Assembly (NCBI GenBank): GCA_008921705.1
Contig: VFFE01008908.1
Span: 2,161,657-2,225,656, forward strand
Direction: 5' to 3'
Length of the DNA stretch: 64,000 nucleotides
DNA from: Burhinus oedicnemus
Lineage: Eukaryota; Chordata; Aves; Charadriiformes; Burhinidae
Positions 50,801 to 61,497 of the stretch are shown here, piece by piece. Position 1 is the first letter of the stretch; the number at the start of each line of letters is the position of its first letter. A program made the position numbers and the translations under genes. The notes beneath the pieces were generated by a model. It was not told the origin of the DNA. It searched no databases and saw nothing but the letters and a program-made list of their open reading frames with translations.

Positions 50801-53800
50801 TTGGAAAGCAGACGCAGAAAATCTCACGGCTGCCTACTCACACAATGAGTTTCACCAAGCACAGAAATGCAAGGACATTCTATCAAGTCAGAACTTCGAA
50901 GGAAAACATTTAATTCCAAGGTCAGTTCCTGATGATGCAGTTGTGGATTTTCAGTTGCAAAATTACTACATGATTTATAATGAAGTTTATATTTGAAATG
51001 CTAAAATATTCACACACACTCCCCCCAAAAAAAAGAAAGAAGAAATGCTGTGATAAAGCCAAATTATATGGCGTCAATCAGCCATCTGTTGTGCACTGTG
51101 GCTTCTAATGATCAAGGTGAAAACTTTGGTAGGTTGTAAAAACAGAGAACTCCAACATCCACTCTCCCTGCAGTAAACACTTTAAGCATAGTCAACGTGA
51201 GGTAATATACGCTGGAATTACCACTGAGTTCAGTCACCTTGTGAACAAACCTGAACACCTGATAGCCGAGGTGGGACATTCAGCCGGGAGGTATTATTAT
51301 TTGTGGATGCACCAAGCAGGGCTCTGTAGTAAAGGTCTGAGGAGTTTTGGAAAGGGAGAATCCCCTGCGTTAGTGTGACAACTGTCCTCTGAACAACCCC
51401 ACGGAGCCCTGGAGTGTGCCATGTGCTTTCTGCTAATCTTTACGTACATGAGTAAATGAACTTTCATTTGGAACCGGTCCTTTGTGTGACCACCCAGCCT
51501 CTGCTGGCTCATTTTATTTATCTCGGATATCTCAATAACAGAATAATTTGAGCCCATCAAACTCCTCATCTAATTAAAATTCGGTGAAACCTCTTTGGGT
51601 GGCTACCTTCATGGTCCCATTTTAAAAGGCTTCAAAGGCAGTGTTTTCTTTACTTTTCCTCCTAAAGGATATTTTCCTTGTCATCTGTGCCAATTCAGAA
51701 GATGTGGGTTTTTTTACAGAGCTCCATTTCAAAGCGGTTGCTCTCACTGCATCTTCTCACCGAGGCTGAGCTCATCATTACAGTTCCTTCTTTTGAGGTG
51801 GTCACTGAGACGATTTGGCCTTGGAGGAGGGAGGCCACCCAGGCTTCAGAGGAAGGAACCAGGGCTTGTTGGTTCATAATGAGCAACCCAGGCTTTCTTC
51901 TTCTCCATTACACCCATGGAGGAGCAGGGAGATATAAACTATGCAGTAATTACCCATATACATGGCCAGACAAGGAGCAGAGGAGAGCTTTTGTGCAAAG
52001 ATGCAGTTATTTTTCATTTGCTTCTTCCATGGATGATCTTTTCTCTTTTGTTTTTTTCACAGGACGCTTTTTCTCTATGAACGTCTGAGACACGCAAACG
52101 GGAATCTGTATGCTGATTACAGGAAGATCATCAAGATGCACTGGATGGGTGATATAACGACTCTTAGGAAAAGATAGTGAAGGATCTGCGAGCCTGTGTC
52201 CGTTTGACATGTTGCAAGCCTTGGGGCCAAGGTCAGCAGGTGCAGGTTGGGTCAGATTTCATGAACACAGCTGATTAAATGCTGCCAGGCAGCCTCCAGC
52301 CAGAATCCTGCAAGAGGATGCTCCTCGTGCCAACTTCTCTGCTTGAAAGCAGATTGCGAAGCATAAATCTGAACCCACAGCTCTGTGATAGATTCAGACC
52401 ATTTCATGGGGTTCGGCTCCAGCCGCTGGGAGAGAGGTTGCAGTCATGGGGTGCTGGGCTCACCGTCTGTGCCATCGCCCAAAAAATAACAGAGTGTTAC
52501 TAGTGCATCCCATGGTCTTGCAAAGGCTGGGAGCCCACAGCTCCGCAGCATCCACAACCTTACGGTGGGAGCCTCATCTGCGGCTGGTGAAGGTGGAAAT
52601 CAGGATTGAGGGGACTGTACTGTCTGTCTGTCCCTCCCCAGTACCTGCTGAACCCACTGGCCAGCACCAGCCAAGTTGAAGAGCAGTGAGGAGACCTCAG
52701 AGGTGTTAAAGAATTTAGGTCTTGGGCAGAGCAGGGTGACCCAGATTACTGCAACAGGAGCAACCACAACAGGAGACCAGCAATTATCTGCTTAATTTGG
52801 CTTGGGCACAAGCAAATGAGTACGGGCTGCCGGCCAGGCAGGGAGCACATCACAGCTGGTGCGAGTGCCCCAGCCCGACCTGCTGGAGGTTAAAAGATGG
52901 GGGGAGCTGAGGGTTACCACGGCACAGGGCTGCTGGGCACAGGCTGTATCGGTCCCACTGCTCGTGGGCTGATGTACCCCAGGGCTTGGGTGAGGTCCAT
53001 ACCAACGTGCCGCCTGACCAATGTTCAGCAAGGTAATCCCAAAACTCCTTGCTCAGAGTGACAGCTGAGGAAGGATGCTGCGCTGGATGAAAGAGAGAGG
53101 CAATTGCTGTTTGATCGGTGGAGTGCCCCAGGCTCTTGTGCCAGCTGTGCGCTTTGGTTTCATCGTTGTTTCTCCCGATACCCTCCTACGCGGGTGAAAT
53201 TGGACTGAGGCCATCAAGCAGGGCAGCCTCGCTGTGTGGCTCTCTGATCGTTTGTGTCGTGCTCCTCGGCATGCCCGGTGCTTACCCCATCACAGCTTTG
53301 AAGCCATACGGCACTAAGAAGTCGAGTCTTTCCCCAGGATGCGGTGGGATGGACAGGGGCCTCTCTGTGTCTGTCAGTTTGGAAGAGCATCCTTTGAGTG
53401 CAGCATCCCGGGAACTTAGCACCACAGAGCCAGGCACTGTTTGGAAAGCCTGCAAGATGTTAGATTAAAGGCAGATGCCCCAGGAACAAAAAGAGAGGCG
53501 AACGATTGTATTACTACTTCAAAAGGAACTGATTCTGCAACTAATTACCTGTTTTTCAGGTGATAGCTGATTTTATTTCTTTTTAATGTTCCCATGAAAG
53601 CATTACATTGCAAAGGCCCTGAAAATATATCCAGGGTTCATGAGCTGGCAGAGAAAAAGGCCACCCACGGAGGGGTTTGCTGGTGAATGGGGTATCACAA
53701 CGCCTGCCCAGAAATGCAGCGGGGCACTGTGCTGCTGCCGTCGGGGCTGGCCCTGCGCTGCAGCACTAGAAGAGCTTTGGGCTCGGAGCGGTGCTCAGAC

Positions 53801-55763
53801 CCATCCGTGTGCCCTGAGCTTTCTCCCAGTCTGCGGTGGGGTCGTATTTAGTGGTAAACCACCAGCTCCATGGCCAGCAAGCAGCTTGAGGTCAGAGGGC
53901 ACGGTGGGCGCTTGCGTTTTGCAGTGAGTAGCATTGATTTGGAGACAGAAAAACCCCCCTGAAATCCAGCCATTATCCGGTGCGTGGGCCAGGGAGCCAG
54001 TTTGCTGTGCAGCCGTGGAGCCCAGAGCACAGCAGACTCTGAGCGGCTCCGTGCCGCCTTGCAGAGCGGTCCTCCCTGCAGAATAGCAGTGCAGGCAGTC
54101 TCCCAACCAAAAGCCTTAATGATGGAGCTGTTTTTCTAATGGTCCCCTGCACAGCCATTAGTCCTTAAAAGAGGATTTACATTACAGCCAGCTGCTATGA
54201 AGATATTTTATTGGTATAGTAAATACAGAAAGAGAAATGGTGGCTCTTATTCTTCTGGTTGCTTGTGCTTTCCTGCCCTGTAATTCATATCCCTTTGTGT
54301 CAGAGGCTAAAATGTATCCCAGTGTATGCTCTGAGGTGTCCCCTGGTTCCCCCAACTTGGCCAGACCAAAATCACCCTTAGGTGCTTCCCTTAGGTGGGT
54401 CTCCTGCTTCTGGGCAGGTGGCTGAGGGACAGGGGGGCTTGTGAGAGCAGAAGAGCTGCAACGGAAACTGTGAAACACATGAAAGCGGTGAAGCCTCGCA
54501 CAGCGATCTGTTAGACGGGAGCCAGAGGGAGCACGAGAAGTGCCGCAGTAACAGGCAGAGGCGATCCTTTCCTGAGTGCCTCTAGAGAGGGCACATGGGA
54601 CAGCAGGGCTTAAACTCACGTCTTCTTGCTTCATTTTGCTTTGGGGGGGGGTGAGGGCTCTGTCTTTCCACGGCATTTACCCACAGGAGACAAGAAGATG
54701 CCTCGTTGCGTGGGGATGTACCCAAGCAGAAGGTACCACAGAAAACGTGCATCACGCAGTCCCAGGAGTGCCACCTGCTAATATTAAATGACTGTGAGGG
54801 CACTAACAGCAACGCAGCAGCATCCGGGCTTTTCTCCCTGCCCAGCTTCTGTGGCCATCATTTGCCACCTCAGCCAGAAAGATCAGCCCAGGGCATTTAT
54901 CGGTGCGGGATGGGAATGACCCACGGACACTGCGCAGAGGAGGGGAGGCTGAGAGCAGAAGCCAAGCTGCAGAAAAATATCTGCCGTGTCTGCCCACTGA
55001 GGTGTGAGCCATTAGAATTACAGAGGATGTTGTTTTCTCTCTTGCAAGTCATGCCTGAAATCTGGTCTCATAAATGAGCTTGTTTTTATTAGAGGGAACT
55101 TGCCTTTACTGGGTTATAAATCTGAATGTGAATGCTAATTCTATTGCCCTGCATCTAGAGGATAGCAGAAACACAAATGTTATAATCCAGATAGCACGGC
55201 CAAAAGCACAGACACCGCATCCGAGTGTGTTTCTGAGGAATTTCAAGCAGGACACGAACGCTGCCTCCTCCCTCCCTCCCCGAGGCAGCTGCTGTAGAGC
55301 TGATGGAGGCAAGCAGGACCTGCCTGGCAGAGCTCACAGCATAAGCTGGACTTAAACGGTGATGAAGACTCAGTCGTCTTGGGCAGTGTGATCCCACAGT
55401 TTAGGTATTTTTTGGAAATTCCTATGGCACTTGCTTAGGGTCCAGGTTATGTCAGTAGGGCAGGTTGATTCTCATATTCCTCTCTGCTGCAGCAGGATCA
55501 GCTGTAGCTACTGCAGCTCCTGGGTTTGGGGGCAGAGTGCCACATAGGAACCCGCATGGAACACCGTCCCGCTGCAGGGAACGAGCCTGGCGAGGCTCCG
55601 GAGGAGACTGGTGGCATTAGCTGCTTCACAGCTCTCTGACAAGTTGTTTCCTCCTGCACAAATTAAGTTGCTCATCTCCTAAATTATTTGTTTGGAATGT
55701 TTTCTTTTGCTGCAGAGCTCCGGTGGAGCGGCTCTAGCTAGATACGCAGACAAGAAAACTGCG

Positions 55764-55771
55764 TGACGTCA
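55764..55771. promoter_or_regulatory. Candidate CRE (CREB/ATF site)
   Basis: TGACGTCA is a perfect palindromic cAMP-response element within GCGTGACGTCAGGG. CpG-containing 8-mers are depleted in vertebrate genomes, so an intact copy far from a CpG island is mildly notable. No promoter is visible beside it. Confidence 0.3.
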
Positions 55772-55896
55772 GGGCAGTGTAGATAGCCCAGACCTGCACA
55801 GAAGAAAAGCTCTTGGAGGTGCCTCGCCTGCCTCGCTGAGAGAAGGGATCTCAAATGTAGTAGATTACTCTGTCCCCAGTGCTCAAATTACAGCTG

Positions 55897-56224
55897 AGTC
55901 TACACTAGAAACTCTTCCTGGGAAAGCAGTAAGAGTTAAGAGTTTAAATTTTTTTGGCCAGCGCTTCTTTGCTGGCAAAAGAAGTTTTATGCTGGCATAG
56001 CTGCATTCACATGACTTTTGCAGGCGTAGAAATGTCATGAAAAAATGGTGTCCCTAAGGAGCATTGCTGTGCTGGCAAAACTTTTAACTATAACTCAGTC
56101 CTGGAGATAATTTGTGACTGTAACTGGAGTCGGTGTATTTTTGCTGGTGTAGCTTATGTTATTTCTTTGAATAAACTAAGCCATCATTTTAGAGTTACCT
56201 TGGCAAAGCTTTTCAGTGCAGACA
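55897..56224. mobile_element. Ancient MITE-like DNA-transposon relic
   Basis: About 330 bp with imperfect terminal inverted repeats: the left end is AGTCTACACTAGAAACTC and the right end AAAGCTTTTCAGTGCAGACA. The reverse complement of the left end shares AGTGTAGAC/AGTGCAGAC and adjoining bases with the right end. The interior repeats words such as GCTGGCAAAA, TGCTGGCATAGCTGC and TTTTGCTGGTGTAGCT. That vocabulary resembles old nonautonomous DNA elements found across turtles, crocodilians and birds. No coding capacity is present. The family assignment (hAT-like) is a guess from the style of the ends; no clear target duplication was seen. Confidence 0.45.
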
Positions 56225-57891
56225 GGACCTATGTGTTGATTAAGAACAGATACACGGGCACACAACGCAAGCGTTAGAAAGGTATTTTTGTGGTGAATGC
56301 TAAGGACACTGATTAACTCTCCGCTGGCAAGTGTTACAGCTGTGAAGTGCGCTGACCTGTCCCCGGGCAGGTACCTCAGCAGATGCTGCAGATCAAAGGA
56401 AGGAAGAGTTGTTCAGTGGCTTTCATCACTGACCATGGCACGCAGGAAAGTGCTGCGTTGCCCCATATGGGAAGTGGCTCAGCCATTAAAAAGGTACAGA
56501 TTTGCAGTTCTTCTGTCTCTTGGTAATTATTTCCAAGGCTGGTTTAAAGAAATAGCTTATTGAAGTGACATTGGTTCTTTCACTATTGACTTGGGGAAAA
56601 TAAAAAATGGATGTGATCCCTGCAAACTTGAGTGTCCTGGTTTAAGTGACACAGGACTAATTGCTCTTCTAACGCTTGGGAAAACCGTACTTTTAGAAGA
56701 CTCTAGTGTCAGAATTCGTGAAAATATTTACTTTATAGACAGCTATGGTATGTGGGTTTCAAGGTCTCAGTGTTTTCGAGCTTGCCAGGTGCAGGGATGA
56801 GGAGGAGCGAGACCTGGGCACTTGACCCAAGCTGGACAACAGTATTATTTCATACCATGGACGTCACATTCAATAGAAATTAGAAAGTTTGCTGCAAAGC
56901 TCTCTCTCCCTTGATGGCGGTGATCCAGAGAACTTCGTGCCGGACCCCTAAACCCTTCCCTTCCTCCCAAAGCCGTAGCGCTCGCAGTGTCCGACATTTG
57001 CTGTCCACTGCTGGGAGTGCACGGCCTCCTATGCATATGATTGGCTGAGTATAATCCTTGTGTATTTTATATTGGTATCGGAATCACTATTGATTCTTTA
57101 GTGTTATTACTGTTAATAATCTAGTCTTATTCTGTTAAATCTGTTGATATTTCAACCCCCGGGTTTCCTTGTTTTCTTCCCGATTCCCCTTCCTGGGTGG
57201 GGAGGGGTCACCGGGTGATAGAATAATTGTCTAAACGACAATAAATTGTTGTGGGTTTCTCAAAGCATAACAATGAGCTAAGACAGAAACGGCTTTGAAC
57301 AAAGGCACGGTGTTGTCCAACTCCAAAAGCAACCTGAGGAATACGGGTATAAGGTAGGGGCTGGCTGCAGGTTTGTGATGGCCTGACCCTACCCGCTCTG
57401 TTCAGGGAAAATATTCCCGTGGTTTTCAATGGGATGAAGGTGTCCGAGGTGTTATCACCAAGGCAGCTTGTTGCTTCTGCATTGTATGTGCTCATCTTGC
57501 TCTCACGCCAAGTGTCTCTTGCACTCAGATCCGTGGCCGCTCGTACACAGGGTGCCCAATGGCACGTATGCGCTCGTTATAGTCCCTCAATCCCAGCGGG
57601 CTCTGGAAGCACAGCGTGGTCACGTAGGAAAGCCTGGATGAGCAAACTAGATGAAAATCTGTTCATCTGATGATTCAGGGGGATTCAGCTGCAAATAGGC
57701 AAGACGTGGTACTGCAGCGAGGTTGTAGTTAGCTGGGGTGTGTGTCACACTGCTGTTCTAAAGGTTTGATTTTCTTTCTGGCATTGTAAGATGACACACT
57801 TGATGCCTGTTTCAAAGCTGTTTTCACCACCTGAATTCATAATGAGGAAGGTCATCTTTTTCCTGCTAGGATACCCCTTACAGTTCAGAGA
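56225..57891. other. Intergenic, between the MITE relic and the LTR
   Basis: About 1.7 kb with no gene recognised. The open frames at 56,297-56,563 (plus) and 57,208-57,495 (minus) are short and have no recognisable domain or splice context. Confidence 0.55.
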
Positions 57892-58246
57892 TGTCCTGGT
57901 TTGAGGTAAAACAGAACCAATTTTCTTTTTGGTAATTTTACTTTTCAGTTAAGTCTCTTCTACCTAACTGCACTCTCTGAAATTAACAGCATATTCTTCA
58001 GACAGTGTCCGCTTCCAGAATGATAAGACCTGATGTTTATACTTAATCCCAAGGAATGGTATGCAGAGAGGCTCTTGCTTATACTTAACGCTATAACAGC
58101 CAAGGTCAGCCAACTTTGTTGTGTGCCCCTTTGGAGGGTCAGAAACAGGAAGGTGTAAAGGGGTCACCCCTGTGGGGAGGAGCAGACAGGACAGGTGACC
58201 CAAAACTGACCAACAGGGTATTCCATCCCATCTGCATCATGCCCAG

Positions 58247-58253
58247 TATAAAA
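58247..58253 (+). promoter_or_regulatory. TATA box of the solo LTR
   Basis: TATAAAA about 355 bp into the LTR, with transcription expected to start about 25-30 bp downstream. It is the only well-placed TATA box I noted in the window. Whether it still drives transcription is unknown. Confidence 0.55.
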
Positions 58254-58515
58254 GCTGAGGGACCAAAGGGGTCGGCCTCTTTCTTCAATGGCCGGTGTCC
58301 AAGGAGGACTCTGTCTGTTCATCTGCCTTTGATCCTGATCCATGCATTCCTGAATCCTGAGTTCAGCTCCTGTCCATCACTAAGTCCAGTCTGGGACTTC
58401 CCAGTGCCTGCCAGTGACGTGATTGTCATGCCGGGAGCTCGATACTGGTTTTGTATATATTTCATTATTTTCTTTTTTTGATATTATTATCTTTTCTTTT
58501 AATTATTAATATTTC

Positions 58516-58521
58516 ATTAAA
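58516..58521 (+). terminator. Polyadenylation signal of the solo LTR
   Basis: ATTAAA in an AT-rich stretch, followed within about 40 bp by T-rich and TCTCTCTC sequence that could serve as the downstream element. It defines the probable R/U5 boundary of the LTR on the plus strand. Confidence 0.5.
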
Positions 58522-58647
58522 GTAGTTTTAGTTTTCTTTTCAATCTGTAAGTCTCTCTCTCTATCTCATTCTTCTGCCCCTTGGGAGAGAAGTTAAAGAG
58601 AGCATCTGTCATTCATTTTAGTGGCCTGCCCAGCCCAAACCATGACA

Positions 58648-59117
58648 GGAGATGTGTGTTGATCCAAGGGATGTTGGTCAGTCTGGCTGCAAGACCTCAG
58701 CTGGCCTTACAAGGCACTTCTTTTGTTGCTTTGAAGACATGCACAAAGGTCCTATGTGCTGAACTCAGCCAGGAGAGAATGATCTGAATGTCGTAGAGAC
58801 CCATCTATCATTATGTAACTCACCCCAGAAATCCAGGGGAAATGATTTACGCTTCCATTTAGAGCCCATTTATAGCTTCTCGTCCAGAGGCATGCCTAAG
58901 CCGCCTCCTTCCCCATCTGCACTTCAAATGTCTCAGAATGCAAAAGTGAGTGGAGCAGGATCTTCCTCTCAAGACAGTCCTGAAAGCCAGCTTAAATTAT
59001 AGTCCTTGCATGAAAAATGAGTCACTAAGAACATACACAACATACTCTGCCTTCTTTGAGTAGTTTTAAGCCAAGTTTTCATAGTAGTTTTTTTTTAAAC
59101 TGAAACCAGAGATTTGA
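58648..59117. other. Intergenic spacer between LTR and CR1
   Basis: About 470 bp of unique sequence. Nothing is recognised in it apart from the GGAGA that may be the downstream target duplication of the LTR. Confidence 0.6.
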
Positions 59118-61090
59118 TATAGAATCATAGAGTACCAGGTTGGAAGGGACCTCAAGGATCATCTGGTCCAACCTTTCTTGGCAAAAGCACAGTCTAGAAA
59201 AGATGGCCCAGCACCCTGTCCAGCTGAATCTTGAAAGTGTCCAATGTTGGGGGATCCACCACTTCCCTGGGGAGATTATTCCAATGGCTGATTGTTCTCA
59301 TTGTGAAAATCTTTGTGGCCCTTCTCTGGACCCTCTCCAGCCTGTCCACAGCTTTTTTGTATTGTGGGGACCAAACCTGAACACAGTATTCCAGGTGTGG
59401 CCTGATAAGTGCTGAGCAGAGTGGGATAATGACTTCTTTCTCTCTACTGGTGATGCTCTTGTTGATGCAGCCCAGCATCCTGTTGGTTTTCTTTGCTGCA
59501 GCAGCACACTGTTCACTCATACTGAGCTTGTTGTCCACCAGGACCCCCAGATCCCTTTCCACAGAGTTGCTCCCCAGCCAGGTAGATCCTAGCCTGTGCT
59601 GCATTCCTGGATTATGTTTTCCTAGGTGCAAGACCTTACACTTGTCCTTGTTGAACTTCAGAAGGTTCTTGTTAGCCCACTCTTCCAACCTATCCAGGTC
59701 TTCCTGCAGGGTGGCTTTCCCTTCCCAAGTGTCCACTTCCCCAATCAGTTTGGTATCATTAGCAAACCTCATGAGGGTACACTGGATCCCATCATCCACG
59801 TCACTTATGAAGACATTAAACAGCATTGGGCCCAATATCATTCCCTGGGGGATCCCACTTGTGACAGGTTGCCAGTATGAAAAAGGAGCTATTTACTACC
59901 ACTCTCTGGGTGCAACCTGTCAGCCAGTTCCCCACCCACCGCACAGACCACTTGTCTAGACTGTAACACATCAGTTTCTCTAGGAGGAGGCAGTGGGGAA
60001 CCATGTTGAAAGCCTTGAAGCCATCCGGGTAGAAAACACCCCACTTGCCTCACATCAACTGAGCAGGTTACTTTGTTGTAGAAGGCGATCAGGTTAGTCA
60101 AGCACGATTTGCCCTTGGTGAATCCATGCTGGCTTTTCCCAATCACATCCTTCATTTGGCTTGTGATAGCCCCTAGGAGGTTTCATTCCACAACTTTCCC
60201 CGGGACTGAAGTAAGACTGATGGGCCTGTAATTTCCTGGATCGTCCTTTAAGCCCTTCTTGTAGATGGGGGTGACATTAGCCTTCTTCCAGTCTTCTCAG
60301 ACTTTCCCCAATCTCCACAACTTCTGAAAGATTATGGAGAGCAGCCTTGCAACGACATCAGCCAGCTCTCTTAATACCCTTGGGCGGGTAACATCAAGGC
60401 CCATCATTTGTAGGGGTCAAGCTCCTGTAATAGTTTGCATACCAACTCTTCCAGTAGTGCCTCATTCCTGGTTGGCACATCTAACATTTGTATGAGGAAG
60501 CAGTCCTCTACACATTCCAGGAACTTGATGGATGACATGTGAGCTGCTGTATTGTTCTTCCAACAAATGTCTGGGTAGTTGAAGATACCCATAAGAACCA
60601 GGTTCTGGTGACCCAAAGCTTGCTTAATTGACCCAAATATTGCTTTGTTGGCCTTATCATCTTGGTTTAGAGGTCAGTAGCAGATGCCTACTGTAAGATC
60701 CCCTTTGGAGATGACCCTTCCGGTCTTGACCAAGAAGCATTCGATAGGGCTTCTGCAATCACCGTAGTTGACTTCTATACATTCAAGGTTCTCCTTAACA
60801 TAGAGCACAACTCCTTCTCCTCTTCTTCCCTGCCTATCTTTATGAAACAGCCTGTAGCCATCCATTGCGATCCTCCAGTCATGTGAGTTATCCCACCATG
60901 TTTCGGTTATTCCTATGATATCATAACTTACTGAATGGGCGTGGAGCTCCAGTTACTCCTGTTTGTTCCCCAGGCTGCATGTATTGTTATACATACACTT
61001 GAGGTGGTTGCTGTTCTGGTTCACATCTTGGGAGGCAGCTAAGGAACATTTGTTGTAGCTCTGGTTGGCCTGGCATATTCCCCAGTTTGT
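59118..61090 (-). mobile_element. CR1 LINE, longest copy (endonuclease and reverse transcriptase remnants, two internal deletions)
   Basis: About 1.97 kb, minus orientation, 3' end at 59,118 with octamer-like ATAGAAT-CATAGAGT. Reading from 61,090 down, the order is: start of the ORF2 endonuclease (CMYNNTCSLGNKQE then a stop, TETWWDNSHDW, GYRLFHKDRQGRRGEGV), the endonuclease core (MGIFNYPDICWKNN), then a jump into the RT fingers/palm ([34 protein letters not shown]), and the palm with ILGPMLFNVFISD. The catalytic FADD is FAND. The connector between endonuclease and RT, roughly 200 codons in intact CR1, is missing near 60,400. A further 231 bp is missing near 59,310 relative to the copy at 17.3 kb. 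A frameshift lies between about 59,840 and 59,890. It is clearly inactive. Confidence 0.95.
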
Positions 61091-61452
61091 CAAAATAATT
61101 TCCATTTAAAAGACTGTTTTTCCTCATCCCCACACTTTAAATATGATGTGTTTGAGGGCTGAGGGTTGGATCTCACTGGATCTGCCAAGCTGAGTTAGGG
61201 CAGGGGACAAGTCAAGTAACTCCTCCAGCCTCACAGGCCAGGGAGACTTGTGGTACAGAAGGCCCATCTCCTGCCAGCCTGCTCCATGTGCTAGCCACTG
61301 GGCCACATCATCCATGCATCCAAAACGTCTGCTCGGGGGCGGATGCTTCTCCAAGTTCAGCCGTCTGTTCTCAGCCCTTGTTGGCATAGAAACACCCTTT
61401 CCAATTAACCTTCTGCGAAATACACGCATACAGAAATATTCCACAAACAAAT

Positions 61453-61497
61453 GATCTCTTTTCTTTCTGTCTTTCTTTTTTTCCCTTTTTTCTTTTT
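61453..61497 (+). repeat. Polypyrimidine tract
   Basis: About 45 bases that are almost entirely C and T (one G), with runs of T and TTTC. It lies about 360 bp above the end of the long CR1 copy. Confidence 0.75.

Larger units (their letters stand above)
45496..55896. other. Intergenic, 10 kb with no supported gene
   Basis: Unique DNA with two minor tandem repeats (46,290 and 47,793) and a CRE (55,764). The segment 46,930-47,210 is AT-rich with several TAAT-type homeodomain cores and few simple repeats, so it is a plausible enhancer candidate, though not demonstrable here. No exon is recognised. Confidence 0.55.
57892..58647 (+). mobile_element. Solo LTR of an endogenous retrovirus
   Basis: About 756 bp with LTR hallmarks. 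It begins TGTCCTGGTTT and ends AAACCATGACA, an 11 bp terminal inverted repeat with one mismatch and canonical TG...CA ends. The flanking pentamers AGAGA (57,887-57,891) and GGAGA (58,648-58,652) look like a 5 bp target duplication with one change. Inside are a TATA box (TATAAAA at 58,247-58,253), a T-rich stretch and a polyadenylation signal (ATTAAA at 58,516-58,521), giving a U3-R-U5 order on the plus strand. No primer-binding site, polypurine tract or gag/pol sequence adjoins it, so it is a solo LTR left by recombination. The 5 bp duplication and TGTCATGGTTT-type end suggest the ERVL-like group; that class call is tentative. Confidence 0.85.

Noticed and set aside
58648..59117. Retroviral primer-binding site or internal region after the LTR
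   Set aside because: Sequence after the LTR end is unique DNA with no tRNA-complementary start and no gag/pol remnants, so the element is a solo LTR.
59429..59959. 176-codon plus-strand frame
   Set aside because: Antisense of the CR1 reverse transcriptase region.
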